From assembly GCF_000020365.1 (NCBI RefSeq), contig NC_012108.1:2728001-2792000 (forward strand): a stretch of 64,000 bases of DNA. Reading direction: 5' to 3'. The position numbers and the translations under genes were made by a program. Position 1 is the stretch's first letter, and the number at the start of each line of letters is the position of its first letter. Shown in pieces: positions 35,883-45,198 of the stretch. Source of the stretch: Desulforapulum autotrophicum HRM2. GTDB lineage: Bacteria > Desulfobacterota > Desulfobacteria > Desulfobacterales > Desulfobacteraceae. A model generated the notes under the pieces. The model was not told the DNA's origin, ran no database searches, and worked only from the letters and a program-made list of their open reading frames with translations.

Positions 35883-38275
35883 TTTCGCTCCTGCCATGGA
35901 ATTTCTGCCGAAACACACGTGCCCTTGTCCAGGCTGGACCAGATATCGAGTTTCCCTCCCAGGATGGCAATTCTTTCCCGCATCCCCAGGATTCCCAGTC
36001 GGTCGTTCATTGTTTCATCAGACAGGGTCGTTTCAAGATCAAAACCCTGCCCATTATCTTCAACCATAAAAAAAATCATGCCGTTTTGTTTCTGGGTAAT
36101 GGAGATATCCACCCGGGTTGCCTGGGCATGTTTAAGCACATTATTCAGCGCTTCCTGCACCAATCGATAGAGCGTCGTTTCGATCTCCTGTGCAGGTCTT
36201 TCCGGAAAATCAGACCCGTCAAAGATCAGTTGGATATTCACCTTTTCGCCAATACGGCGCAGATACCACTGAATGGTGGATTCCAGGCCAAAATCCCTGA
36301 GCATGGGCGGCCAAAGATTAAGGGAAAGATCATGTGCCTGTTCGGTCAGGCGGTTTATAATCGCCTGGGTATCATTGACCAGTCCGGGAAGCCGTTGTTG
36401 AGGGTCAGGTAAAATCAATTTTTTAATGGCGGCCAGGTTGATGTTCGCAGCAGTAAGGGCTTGACCGATTTCATCATGAAGCTCAAACGATATTTTCCTG
36501 CAGGTTGCTTCCTGCATCTCGAACACTTTTGCAGATAGCCTTTCCAGATCTCGATGATAGCGCTTTTCCGATTTTTGCAGATTGACGCTTTGAATCGCCA
36601 CTGCCAGGGATGCGGCTACCTCTTCAAAAATATCAATTTCCACCATATGTGGATAAGACCGGGTAGCCTCTGACAGATTCAAGGATCCGATCAACTTGCC
36701 GTTTGAAATAAGAGGAATGCAGGTAAAATGGTTGATCCTATCGTCCGGAAAGGTCAATGCAACAAATGAGCTTGCCGAAAGATTTTTACAATTCACAGTT
36801 ACCCGTCGTCCCTGGTTCAGGATACCGGGGTTGAATTCACTGATGGGAAAGGATGAACTGGTCAATGCTCTTACTCCCGAATCAGAGTTCACCTCTGCCA
36901 GGGTGGCGGTCTGTTTTTTAAAATCAAACAACACAACACTGGCCCAGCGGCAGGCATTAAGATCTCTCACATGTTGAAGAACCTCCCAGGTGATTTCGTG
37001 GGAAAACTTCCCAGCCAGTATTGCCCGGTCGATCCGATGAAGGAGGTTCAGTTGATTTGTGTAATAGTTCAAGGTTTTTTCAACCCGCTTTCGCTTGAAG
37101 GTATTCACAACAAGGGCAAGAATGACCAAAGAAAGGCCCGCAATACTTGCAACTACGCTCAAAACCAGCTTTTTGTAAGTGGCATAAAATGAAAAGGGGA
37201 TGTTTACGAGCTGGGTGCCTGACGGAAGCTTTTCCTTAGGGATATTGAACCGCTGCATCAGTTTGTAGTCAAACATATGCCGGTTAAGGCTCTCCTTGAA
37301 AATCGGAATTGTTGAAGCAAGCTCCCCGTTTAAAATCCGCAGGGCAATTTTTGCCGCCATTCTCCCATGGGCACTGCCGCTGGACATTTTACCGCCGAGG
37401 ACGCCATTTCCCAAATAGCTGTCCCAAAACGAATAAACAGGAACAGGACAGTCCTGGATAATTTTTTTAAATCCATCTCCCATGGAAATTTTTTTCCCGG
37501 TTTTGTCCACCGTAAAATTGACAAAGAGCACCACGGTTCCAGGTTGCAGGGCTGCAAGTCTTTGCCTGAGTTCTTCACTGGTTTGGGCGCCAATGAAGTG
37601 AAACATGGTCGGATCCCTAAAATGCTTGAAATTTCGTATAAAGGTCTTAATGATGGCAATGCTGGTGTCGGTTCGATCCACCACCACAAGAAGTTCCCTT
37701 GTTTTTGGATGGAGACCAAGGGCCGTTTCCACGGTTTGTATAATATCAATTCTTTCCACCACCCCGGTAAATTGTTCATAGCCAAACATTTCAAACTCTT
37801 CAAAATAATTAACACCGCAGAAGACCACGGGTGTTTTCGGGAATAGTTTTTTCTGGTAATCCATAAGAAACCGGAAGGCGGAATCATCCGTGGCAATGAT
37901 CACATCAAACCTGATTTGAGCATACTTTTTTCTGAAGAATTCATAAAGACTCAGGATATGCACCGAGCCCTGAACCCTCTCCACATCCATGTATTCGTAA
38001 TAAATATTTGTGTCCATCTCCAGGTTTTTTTGACTGGCAAGGGTTTCGTCAATGCCCTTTGAAATGCTGTCATCCCAGGTATGGCCTTTGTGAAAAGAAT
38101 GAAGAATCAGAATATTTTTATTGGGAAGATCCGCGGATAAAGCCGCTGAAGATGTGAGGATCAGAACCACCCAGGCCAGAATAATTTTCTTAAAATGGGT
38201 AACCCCGATATTTGCTAAAAAAATACTCACTACCACCATAACCATCGAAAAACATTTACGATCAAACCATTCCAT
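35879..38275 (-). CDS. Sensor histidine kinase with ABC-type substrate-binding sensor domain
   Basis: A 798-residue kinase. An N-terminal membrane/signal segment (about 10-45) precedes an extracytoplasmic domain of about 300 residues resembling ABC_sub_bind proteins (NILILHSFHKGHTWDDSISK, VIIATDDSAFRFLMDYQKKL, FPKTPVVFCGVNYFEEFE, FWDSYLGNGVLGGKMSSG). A membrane helix lies near 370-395, then a GAF-like domain (430-570). The HisKA_3 domain has His600 in SFELHDEIGQALTAANINLA, and the ATP lobe has EALNNVLKHAQ and VEDNGQGFDLE. The ATG has a poor ribosome site; ATG codons 11 and 13 residues later are alternatives. Ligand unknown; neighbours suggest an organic acid. Confidence 0.9.
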   Translation of the reverse strand: MEWFDRKCFSMVMVVVSIFLANIGVTHFKKIILAWVVLILTSSAALSADLPNKNILILHSFHKGHTWDDSISKGIDETLASQKNLEMDTNIYYEYMDVERVQGSVHILSLYEFFRKKYAQIRFDVIIATDDSAFRFLMDYQKKLFPKTPVVFCGVNYFEEFEMFGYEQFTGVVERIDIIQTVETALGLHPKTRELLVVVDRTDTSIAIIKTFIRNFKHFRDPTMFHFIGAQTSEELRQRLAALQPGTVVLFVNFTVDKTGKKISMGDGFKKIIQDCPVPVYSFWDSYLGNGVLGGKMSSGSAHGRMAAKIALRILNGELASTIPIFKESLNRHMFDYKLMQRFNIPKEKLPSGTQLVNIPFSFYATYKKLVLSVVASIAGLSLVILALVVNTFKRKRVEKTLNYYTNQLNLLHRIDRAILAGKFSHEITWEVLQHVRDLNACRWASVVLFDFKKQTATLAEVNSDSGVRALTSSSFPISEFNPGILNQGRRVTVNCKNLSASSFVALTFPDDRINHFTCIPLISNGKLIGSLNLSEATRSYPHMVEIDIFEEVAASLAVAIQSVNLQKSEKRYHRDLERLSAKVFEMQEATCRKISFELHDEIGQALTAANINLAAIKKLILPDPQQRLPGLVNDTQAIINRLTEQAHDLSLNLWPPMLRDFGLESTIQWYLRRIGEKVNIQLIFDGSDFPERPAQEIETTLYRLVQEALNNVLKHAQATRVDISITQKQNGMIFFMVEDNGQGFDLETTLSDETMNDRLGILGMRERIAILGGKLDIWSSLDKGTCVSAEIPWQERK

Positions 38276-38428
38276 CTTAAACAGGAAAAATAACCAAGAA
38301 AGAGCGTTAGTTGTAAATCAGTTTTGACAAAATATCAAATTCAATATGGACAATAACTTTTTTAATGGATGATCAAGAGCATATTGTTATTTTCTGTGTA
38401 AGTAGACGGAGAATATTGTTTAATCCAG

Positions 38429-38566
38429 GCATCAAGGTGGAAAGTTAAACCATGCGACCTGGAATTGCCAATATCATCTGATTTGAATTCTAAAATGCAG
38501 AAACGAGCAATATATGGGCAGCTGAAAAAATATCTCGGTGAAATTTTTAAATGTTTGGCAGCATAA
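38429..38566 (+). pseudogene. IS200/IS605-type transposase N-terminal remnant
   Basis: A plus-strand frame reading SRWKVKPCDLELPISSDLNS and then KMQKRAIYGQLKKYLGEIFK ending CLAA and TAA at 38564-38566. The second segment closely resembles the TnpA segment PKYRKRAIYGQLKKYLGEIF, and the first keeps the spacing of its HTRWECKYH start. Only about 45 codons remain, so the element is dead. The rest of the 387-base gap 38276-38662 shows nothing else. Confidence 0.5.
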
Positions 38567-38662
38567 AGGAATACAGTAAAGTTGACACTTGAGTCTTGCA
38601 AAGACAGAATTTCGAGAGTATACAGATTCCTGCATCAATTTTGCTGGGAACCTGGAGGACGT

Positions 38663-39958
38663 GTGGAGTACTATCTTTATATTGCAGTTTTTATTTTTTC
38701 TTTTGTTACTTTTTGCATTCTAGTATTGGGTAAAAGCCGAAAGGTAAAAACCGGGCAGGATTTTTCCCTGGCCGGCCGTTCCTTGACCGCCACCCAGGTC
38801 TCCTGGGTAATCATCGGGACCCTGGTGGGTGGGGTGTCCACCATCGGAACTGTTCAGACCGCCTATGATCATGGGATAACGGCATGGATTTTCACCCTGG
38901 GCAGCGGGATTTCCTGCTTTGTGCTGGGCTGCTTTTTTGCCGTGGCATTGCGGCGGGAACAGGTGGCCACAGTATCGGAATTTCTGGGGCGGTATTTTGG
39001 TGAACGGTTCCGGTATTATACCAGTTTTTTTAATTCCCTTGGCATGTTCATTCATATCATTGCCCAGTACCTGGCGGCCATGGCCATTCTTGAATCAGTG
39101 TTCGGATTCTCCCAGGGGGTGTCCATGGGGGTTACAATTATTCTCATGGCCGTTTTTGTGCTGTCCGGCGGTATTGCCGGGGCAGGGGCTGTGGGAAAAA
39201 TCAAATTTTTCATGCTCTATGGTATCATGATATTGTCTGCAGGCCTGGCCCTTTACCGCGGTGGTGGAATCGGAAGTATAATTGACGGTTTACCGGCGGC
39301 AGGAGGGTATCTTGATTTTTTCGCTCCCGGTGTCACCCCGACCCTGGTGGATCTGGGATCAATGGTGGCTGGGGTATTGTCCACCCAGATTTATCTTCAA
39401 GCCATCTTTTCGGCAAAGACCGTCCAACAGGCCAGGAACGGAGCGTTTTTAAGCGCAATGGTTATTCCGCCCATCGGTATCCTGGGAGTCATCATCGGGC
39501 TCTATCTCCGGGCCAATTTTCCGCAGTTGGAAGGCGGCAGTGCCCAGGCCCTGCCGTTTTTCTTCAAACTGGCCCTGCCGCCTGCCGTTGCCGCCTTCTG
39601 TTCTGCCGGCCTGCTGCTGGTGATACTTGGAACCGGTTCAGGCCTGGTGCTCGGGGTGGCTACCAATCTGTGTCTGGATGGATTGCAGACCATACAGGGT
39701 AAAGATAAAAATTCAACCCATAGCCTTGCTGCGGCCAGGTTTTGTGCGTTGGCAGTACTGATCAGTTCTGCCGGTTTTGTATTCACCGGTTTTGACAGGG
39801 CCATTCTTCAATGGAGTTATCTGTCCATGGGGCTTCGCGGTGCATCCGTATTTGTCGGTCTCTGTGCGGCTATTTTCATGGAAAATCACCTCGGGTCAAA
39901 GGGGCTTCGGCCGATACTCTATTTTCTTCCTATAGCTTACCTGGCATTGAACTTTTAG
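38663..39958 (+). CDS. Sodium:solute symporter family protein
   Basis: A 431-residue membrane transporter of the SSS family with about 12-13 helices. SLAGRSLTATQVSWVIIGTL and GGVSTIGTVQTAYDHGITAW form the conserved N-terminal part. The sodium-site region includes LGTGSGLVLGVATNLCLDGL. The GTG at 38663 is chosen as start because GGAGG lies six bases upstream and it places the first helix (YYLYIAVFIFSFVTFCILVL) at the N-terminus. It is divergent from the sensor kinase gene. Substrate unknown; SSS proteins carry sugars, amino acids, organic acids or osmolytes. Confidence 0.85.
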   Translation: MEYYLYIAVFIFSFVTFCILVLGKSRKVKTGQDFSLAGRSLTATQVSWVIIGTLVGGVSTIGTVQTAYDHGITAWIFTLGSGISCFVLGCFFAVALRREQVATVSEFLGRYFGERFRYYTSFFNSLGMFIHIIAQYLAAMAILESVFGFSQGVSMGVTIILMAVFVLSGGIAGAGAVGKIKFFMLYGIMILSAGLALYRGGGIGSIIDGLPAAGGYLDFFAPGVTPTLVDLGSMVAGVLSTQIYLQAIFSAKTVQQARNGAFLSAMVIPPIGILGVIIGLYLRANFPQLEGGSAQALPFFFKLALPPAVAAFCSAGLLLVILGTGSGLVLGVATNLCLDGLQTIQGKDKNSTHSLAAARFCALAVLISSAGFVFTGFDRAILQWSYLSMGLRGASVFVGLCAAIFMENHLGSKGLRPILYFLPIAYLALNF

Positions 39959-40260
39959 TCTGAATTCATAATTCCCTGGCCCCCATTGATTTTTTGGTTA
40001 CTTTTTGTCTGATCAGCGAGAAACAAGGGGGGCCTCTTTACCATGACAGGCTGGAACCTTGCCTGGGTACAGGCCTGAGACTGGAAAAATCAAGTCACCT
40101 TCCAACTTGTTTCAGAAATGGGGGGGTGACCCGCTTATGGATATCATGAATGATACCTAAGTCTGTTCATGATTTTGTGCAGGAAGTGAACAAGAAATGA
40201 CTGAAATCGTAAGTATTCATCAATTTAACCGCCACATATAAATACGAAAGGACAATAGAA
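39959..40260 (+). other. Intergenic gap, nothing recognised
   Basis: About 300 bases between the symporter and PI-PLC genes. No coding sequence or clear terminator is seen. A GAAAGGA ribosome site lies just before 40261. Confidence 0.4.
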
Positions 40261-42177
40261 ATGAGCCAAGACATAACATTCAAACTCAATGGTAAAGCAT
40301 CTGATCTGAAAATTGACTTTCGGCTGGAAGACTCCCGAATCAAAAAAGACAAGCCAATCGACCCCAGCAAAATAAAAATAGAGGGTGGTACCGGTATACT
40401 GAAAATAAAGGTCGATGTGGGCCGCAGCGGTAATTTTGATGTTGCCGATTGGTATAGGCGTTTTGTGGGCGGGGATACACTTTACGTGATGCATGCCCGC
40501 GGCGGAAGCAATAAGCCAGATAAGTTGAACCTCGCGCTCAAGGGTTGGCTGATTATCGACAACGTTAAGTACCATGTCTGCTTCGGGCAGGGCCACTATT
40601 CAAACTGCAATAACTGGCATTTTTGCAGTTTTGACCTGCTCGCCCGCCAGGATAACAAGTCCGGATATCTGAACAACTTCTACTTTATGGATACCAGCGG
40701 CTCGGACGAGTTCCACATCAAGTACGCCAATGAAATCAACAGTGGAAAGGGCGTCGAGCTTTGGGGGTACACCGGCGCGTCCCCCGTATATCCACGCTTC
40801 GATATGGAAGGTGATACTTTTCACCCATTTTTCTACCAAGGCAGCGGACTGGGAAGCACCGGAACCATGAAACAGGGCAAGGCCTACGATACCACCGGGG
40901 TCTTTCCTGAGCATCGTGATTTCCATCTTCAGGCGATCTCAAGCGCGGGAGCGCAACTGACCGAGGTCAAATACAAAATAGACCGGCTAACCGGTGGTAT
41001 TTCAGGAAACGACGTATCGAAACAGACCGTGGTTCAGTTTAAAGACAGCGCGGGAACGCCATGGCTGATGAACTATGGCATCTCTCATGCACCATCCCCC
41101 ATCACCGATCAATCGTACAATTACCTGGGGAAGCGCAATCTTCGATGGTTGACCGACCTGGCGACTGCCTGCCCGGGCATCCGCTTCAATCAACTGGTGT
41201 TGCCCGGAGCCCACGACGCCGGCATGTACGAAATCAACGTCGATGGTTTTTTGTGGATCGAAGAAGCTGCCGCCGTGCTGCTCGCGTTGCTGATACCGGT
41301 TCCGGTATGCAACACCTCCCTCGCTGGTTTGTTGGCCGCCAACGGATTCGAGGTGGCCCTCGCAAATTTCTCGGTTACCCAGAAAGACACCGCTTACAAT
41401 CAAATGATTAGCGGTACTCGCTATTTCGATTTACGGCCGGGCTACAAAAAAAATGGTGACGTCAATAAGACTTACCACATTCACAATTTCATCCCAGGGG
41501 CGCCCTTTGCTACCTTCCTTCAGGATGTGAATAAATTCCTAAGGGAAAATCCAAACGAAATCGCAGTGTTCCGGATTACAAGCTCCGGCATCGACAAAGA
41601 TAAATTCACACCGCTTACCCAGGATCAGGTTGAGGACGTTGCCAAGGCTAATATCACCAGCGACGTCGGCTATGATTTCCCGTCGAATCTGTCAACCTTT
41701 GAGGCCCAGAGTTTAAGCGCCATAGCCGGCTCCGGCAAAAGGGTGTTTTTCCTCTATAACATCAGTGATGTTAACGACAGCTACAGCAATGATACATATT
41801 CCAAATCGCTTACTGATCCACAGCCTGTGATTCAGGCGTTGAATGAAACGGTGCAAAAGACCAGCAGTTCGCAAAGCCTTACAATGCTACAGCTGCAGAA
41901 CACCGGTTCGGCATCGCTGAAACATTATATAAGCGACATCGCCATGAACAGTACCGAATGGATCAACGACCTGGTGGGTTCCAAAACCGGTAATATCCTT
42001 CAGGACACCAAAGGGATTTTTGACCACGCAACCTACAACTGGTTGACACAGAGCGACGTGATTGCCAGCATCCAGAAGCAGAAGTCCCTTGTGGTGATTC
42101 AAAACGATTTCGTTGATGTCGCCTTGGCAGAGCACGCCTATGCACTGTGCAAAAAAAGATTTGACATAACAAAGTAA
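40261..42177 (+). CDS. Large protein with C-terminal PI-PLC X-like phosphodiesterase domain
   Basis: A 638-residue protein. From about residue 300 it matches the bacterial phosphatidylinositol-specific phospholipase C barrel: NQLVLPGAHDAGMYEINVDG (first catalytic His), YNQMISGTRYFDLRPGYKKN, and KTYHIHNFIPGAPFATFLQD (second His). The N-terminal 290 residues are unrecognised and beta-rich, with a Cys/His/Trp-rich segment YHVCFGQGHYSNCNNWHFCS near 105. There is no signal peptide, so export by an unusual route or a cytoplasmic role must be considered. The gene stands alone between a symporter and the sucrose operon, and codon use is somewhat GC-richer than the flanks. Confidence 0.7.
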   Translation: MSQDITFKLNGKASDLKIDFRLEDSRIKKDKPIDPSKIKIEGGTGILKIKVDVGRSGNFDVADWYRRFVGGDTLYVMHARGGSNKPDKLNLALKGWLIIDNVKYHVCFGQGHYSNCNNWHFCSFDLLARQDNKSGYLNNFYFMDTSGSDEFHIKYANEINSGKGVELWGYTGASPVYPRFDMEGDTFHPFFYQGSGLGSTGTMKQGKAYDTTGVFPEHRDFHLQAISSAGAQLTEVKYKIDRLTGGISGNDVSKQTVVQFKDSAGTPWLMNYGISHAPSPITDQSYNYLGKRNLRWLTDLATACPGIRFNQLVLPGAHDAGMYEINVDGFLWIEEAAAVLLALLIPVPVCNTSLAGLLAANGFEVALANFSVTQKDTAYNQMISGTRYFDLRPGYKKNGDVNKTYHIHNFIPGAPFATFLQDVNKFLRENPNEIAVFRITSSGIDKDKFTPLTQDQVEDVAKANITSDVGYDFPSNLSTFEAQSLSAIAGSGKRVFFLYNISDVNDSYSNDTYSKSLTDPQPVIQALNETVQKTSSSQSLTMLQLQNTGSASLKHYISDIAMNSTEWINDLVGSKTGNILQDTKGIFDHATYNWLTQSDVIASIQKQKSLVVIQNDFVDVALAEHAYALCKKRFDITK

Positions 42178-42187
42178 AATCGGGGAT

Positions 42188-42211
42188 TGAGGCCGCACAG
42201 GAGCGGCCTCA
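42188..42211 (+). terminator. Hairpin after the PI-PLC gene
   Basis: A nine-base perfect stem, TGAGGCCGC/GCGGCCTCA, with a six-base loop starts 10 bases after the stop codon. The T-tract after it is short (GCGTTTATATT). It lies between convergent genes. Confidence 0.6.
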
Positions 42212-42338
42212 GCGTTTATATTCCCTCCTCTCCCACTGTCGAACCGCAATTCAATCACCGCTGGATGGTGGGGATAGAGGGAGGATAGCACGACAAACGG
42301 GGACAATGCACTGGGGCAGGGGACCCTTCAGCATACAA

Positions 42339-44291
42339 TCATCGTTCAGACAACCAGTAAAAACTGTACTCCGGAATCACCAGAGTGTTTTTAAAGATCT
42401 CGGGACTTTCTCCCCTGTACAAATCGACAGGCGACCGATATTGAGTCCGCCAGCTGCCAATATCTTCGAGATTGAGATGCTGTGGTTTATTGCTGAAGTT
42501 GGCAACCACCAGTACCTGCTCACTTGGCTGTTGGATATGGTAACGTCCGAAAACAAAGAGATGTGGATTGTCGACTTCAATTAATTCACGATTATTAAAA
42601 TCGGCAAAAACTTCAATTTCCTTCCGGACCGCAATCATCCGCTTCAGGGCACTGAAAATCTCAAACTCGATGGTTCCCGGGGTATTGCGCCGTTCCGCTT
42701 TATCCCAGTCAATGGATGGTCGGTGCACCCAGCGTGAATCTCCTTTCTTAAAAGGGTCTTCACGGTAGGAGTCATCGTTTAAAGTGCCAATTTCATCACC
42801 GTAGTAGAGAAGAGGGATTCCACCGAATGAGAGGATCATACCATGCAGTAAAAGAATCAATTTAATGGAAGCCGTGATGGCCTCGTTGTCTCCTGTTTCA
42901 ACGGCATGTTGAAGTCCTGCCAGTGATGCCAGGGAGCCTGAGATACGCGAGTCACCTGTCTTCGGGTTCTCACCAAAAGGCAGACCCCTGGCGTGGGAAT
43001 CATCATACTGTCCGGTAAAATACTCAATCAGATATTTTCGGTGCTGACTGGGATCATAGTTACAAAGCTGGATGTCACGATCATCAAAACCCAATCCGAT
43101 ATCGTCATGACAGCGTACATAATTGAGCCAGGTTGCCCCATCAAGTTTAACCGGCAGACTCCTTATCCCCTGGTTAAGCAAACGGGCATTTTTTGTTGCC
43201 ACCGCGTCCCAAAGCAGTGCCATATATGTCGCATTATACGCAATCTCACACTCCTTTGCTATGACCGCATCTTCGCCGAAATATTTTATCACTTCCACTG
43301 GAGCGACAATAGCCTCGGCAATAAAAATAACCCCTGGTGCGGAAACTTGACAGCAGTCCTTAAGCAGCTGCAGAATCAGATGCGCTTCACGCTCATTTTG
43401 ACAGGTGCTTCCGATTTTTTTCCATAGAAAGGCAACTGCATCAAGCCTGAGAATATCAGCGCCCTGGTTTGCCCAGAAAAGAATGATGTTGAGCATTTCA
43501 ATAAAAACACTTGGATTGCTGTAGTTGAGATCCCATTGAAAATTGTTGAATACAGTCATCACCCAACGATTCATCTCTTCATCCCAGGTGAAATTTCCAG
43601 GGGCTGTTTCAGGAAATATTTCGGGCATGCTCTGCTCGAACATATCCGGGACATCCCGTGTTTCAAAGCAATAGTAATAGTCCTGGTATTTCTTTTCTCC
43701 TGCCTTGGCTTTCTTTGCCCAGTAGTGTTTGTTTGAGGTGTGATTGACAACAACATCAAGCACCAGCAGGATATCACGTTTTTTCATCTCGTCTGCAAGG
43801 GACTGAAGATCCTCAAGGGTTCCGACCTCCGGGTTTATCTCGCGAAAATCACTGACTGCATATCCACCGTCACTGCTTCCTTCAGGACAGCGCAAAATCG
43901 GCATCACATGAACAAGGTTGACGCCTAACTCCTGGAAGTAGTGCAGGCGCTGCTGGAGCATATTCAGGTTGCCTGCAAACCCTTTACAGTAGAGCGCCAT
44001 TCCCACAAGCTGTTGACTGAGAAACCAGTTGTAATCTTTTTCCCTGGCAAGGTCGAGCTGACGGAGTTTCTCCGGGCGTTTGATATACTGCATCGCCATG
44101 ATTTCCACCAGTTTTTGCGCCTGTTCTGCAAAATCATCTCGATTACCGTACAGTTTTTGAAACAGACAATGGATTCCGTAAAAGTTTGCACCCAGCCGGG
44201 TATAGAAATGGCGCAGATCCTGCTCAGAAATTTCAGGTTTGATACGGTTGAGAATATCGTTTAAAAGCGTGTGAGAGACTTGTTCGTACAT
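42339..44291 (-). CDS. ams: Amylosucrase (GH13)
   Basis: A 650-residue GH13 glucan-forming sucrose hydrolase that splits sucrose and can transfer glucose to alpha-glucan. A helical N-terminal domain (about 1-100) is typical of amylosucrases. Barrel motifs are LVLDVVVNHTSNKHYW, ADILRLDAVAFLWKKIG (nucleophile Asp), VIFIAEAIVAP (acid/base Glu) and LNYVRCHDDIGLGF (third Asp). It is the last gene of the sps-spp-fruK-ams operon, starting 25 bases after the kinase stop. The same gene order is known from halotolerant methanotrophs. Sucrose phosphorylase is a related alternative but the length and N-terminal domain favour amylosucrase. Confidence 0.88.
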   Translation of the reverse strand: MYEQVSHTLLNDILNRIKPEISEQDLRHFYTRLGANFYGIHCLFQKLYGNRDDFAEQAQKLVEIMAMQYIKRPEKLRQLDLAREKDYNWFLSQQLVGMALYCKGFAGNLNMLQQRLHYFQELGVNLVHVMPILRCPEGSSDGGYAVSDFREINPEVGTLEDLQSLADEMKKRDILLVLDVVVNHTSNKHYWAKKAKAGEKKYQDYYYCFETRDVPDMFEQSMPEIFPETAPGNFTWDEEMNRWVMTVFNNFQWDLNYSNPSVFIEMLNIILFWANQGADILRLDAVAFLWKKIGSTCQNEREAHLILQLLKDCCQVSAPGVIFIAEAIVAPVEVIKYFGEDAVIAKECEIAYNATYMALLWDAVATKNARLLNQGIRSLPVKLDGATWLNYVRCHDDIGLGFDDRDIQLCNYDPSQHRKYLIEYFTGQYDDSHARGLPFGENPKTGDSRISGSLASLAGLQHAVETGDNEAITASIKLILLLHGMILSFGGIPLLYYGDEIGTLNDDSYREDPFKKGDSRWVHRPSIDWDKAERRNTPGTIEFEIFSALKRMIAVRKEIEVFADFNNRELIEVDNPHLFVFGRYHIQQPSEQVLVVANFSNKPQHLNLEDIGSWRTQYRSPVDLYRGESPEIFKNTLVIPEYSFYWLSER

Positions 44292-44316
44292 ATTTTTCCT
44301 TCAGGCATTACTCGCT

Positions 44317-45198
44317 TTAAAGCGAGGTGGTAAATTCATTATAAAAGTTCAAATCGTCAGTTGTAGCACCACGCAACCCGATTACCTTGCCTGCAAACTG
44401 CTGGGCATAACGAAGATTCAGATCAACAGGCAAATCTGCAAGAATTCCATGGATATAGACGGCACTAAATGCATCACCTGCGCCTACCGTGTCAATCAAT
44501 AGTTCAATTTTATCGGGCACAAGGGAATGCATCTTTCCCTGTGCTGTTCTGACCATGGTGCCCTGTTCACCCCGGGTGACGATTATTTGCTCCAACCCAC
44601 AGGCTGTCTGCAGTTCTGCCATCTGGGATTCGATCTCTTTTTCTGCCCCGACCAGCAGCTTTAATTCATCCTGGTTCATCTTTGCCCAATGCGCTTTCTG
44701 GAGCCAGGAAAAAACCTCGTCCTTCTTCCACCACGGTGCACGCAGGTTGACATCCATGAAAATTTTCAGCCGCGTATTCTGGATAATAGAGCTATATGCT
44801 GAGCGAGCGACCGGATTTCGCAGGCACAGACTTCCATGGTACAAAATACCTTGGGTGATTTTTCCAGACAACATATCATCAGAGATAAAGTCATAGGCGC
44901 AATTTTCAACAATCTCGTAATACGGCTCGTTGTTTTCGATTGTCACCTGAACCTTCCCCGTCGGGTGTTTGTTATCAATCTGAACCAGGGTGGTATCCAA
45001 CCCCCATTTTTCCATGGCATAAAGAATCTTGCTGCCGGATGAGTCTTTTCCCACGCGTGAGATGAAACCGGGCTGATTGCCCAGGGCCTGTAGATGCCAG
45101 GCAACGTTAAACGGCGCCCCGCCGAGAATTTCTTCTCCGGTTGGGAAACAGTCAAAAAGTACCTCTCCAAAGATGTAAAGTCCAGCATGGTTTGTCAT
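44317..45198 (-). CDS. PfkB-family fructokinase
   Basis: A 293-residue ribokinase-fold sugar kinase. IFGEVLFDCFPTGEEILGGA and PFNVAWHLQALGNQPGFISR form the sugar-binding start. ELLIDTVGAGDAFSAVYIHG carries the anion hole and catalytic Asp. Placed between sucrose-phosphatase and amylosucrase genes, it should phosphorylate the fructose released from sucrose to fructose 6-phosphate, feeding sucrose-phosphate synthase again. Its ATG overlaps the upstream stop (ATGA), showing tight coupling. Confidence 0.88.
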   Translation of the reverse strand: MTNHAGLYIFGEVLFDCFPTGEEILGGAPFNVAWHLQALGNQPGFISRVGKDSSGSKILYAMEKWGLDTTLVQIDNKHPTGKVQVTIENNEPYYEIVENCAYDFISDDMLSGKITQGILYHGSLCLRNPVARSAYSSIIQNTRLKIFMDVNLRAPWWKKDEVFSWLQKAHWAKMNQDELKLLVGAEKEIESQMAELQTACGLEQIIVTRGEQGTMVRTAQGKMHSLVPDKIELLIDTVGAGDAFSAVYIHGILADLPVDLNLRYAQQFAGKVIGLRGATTDDLNFYNEFTTSL

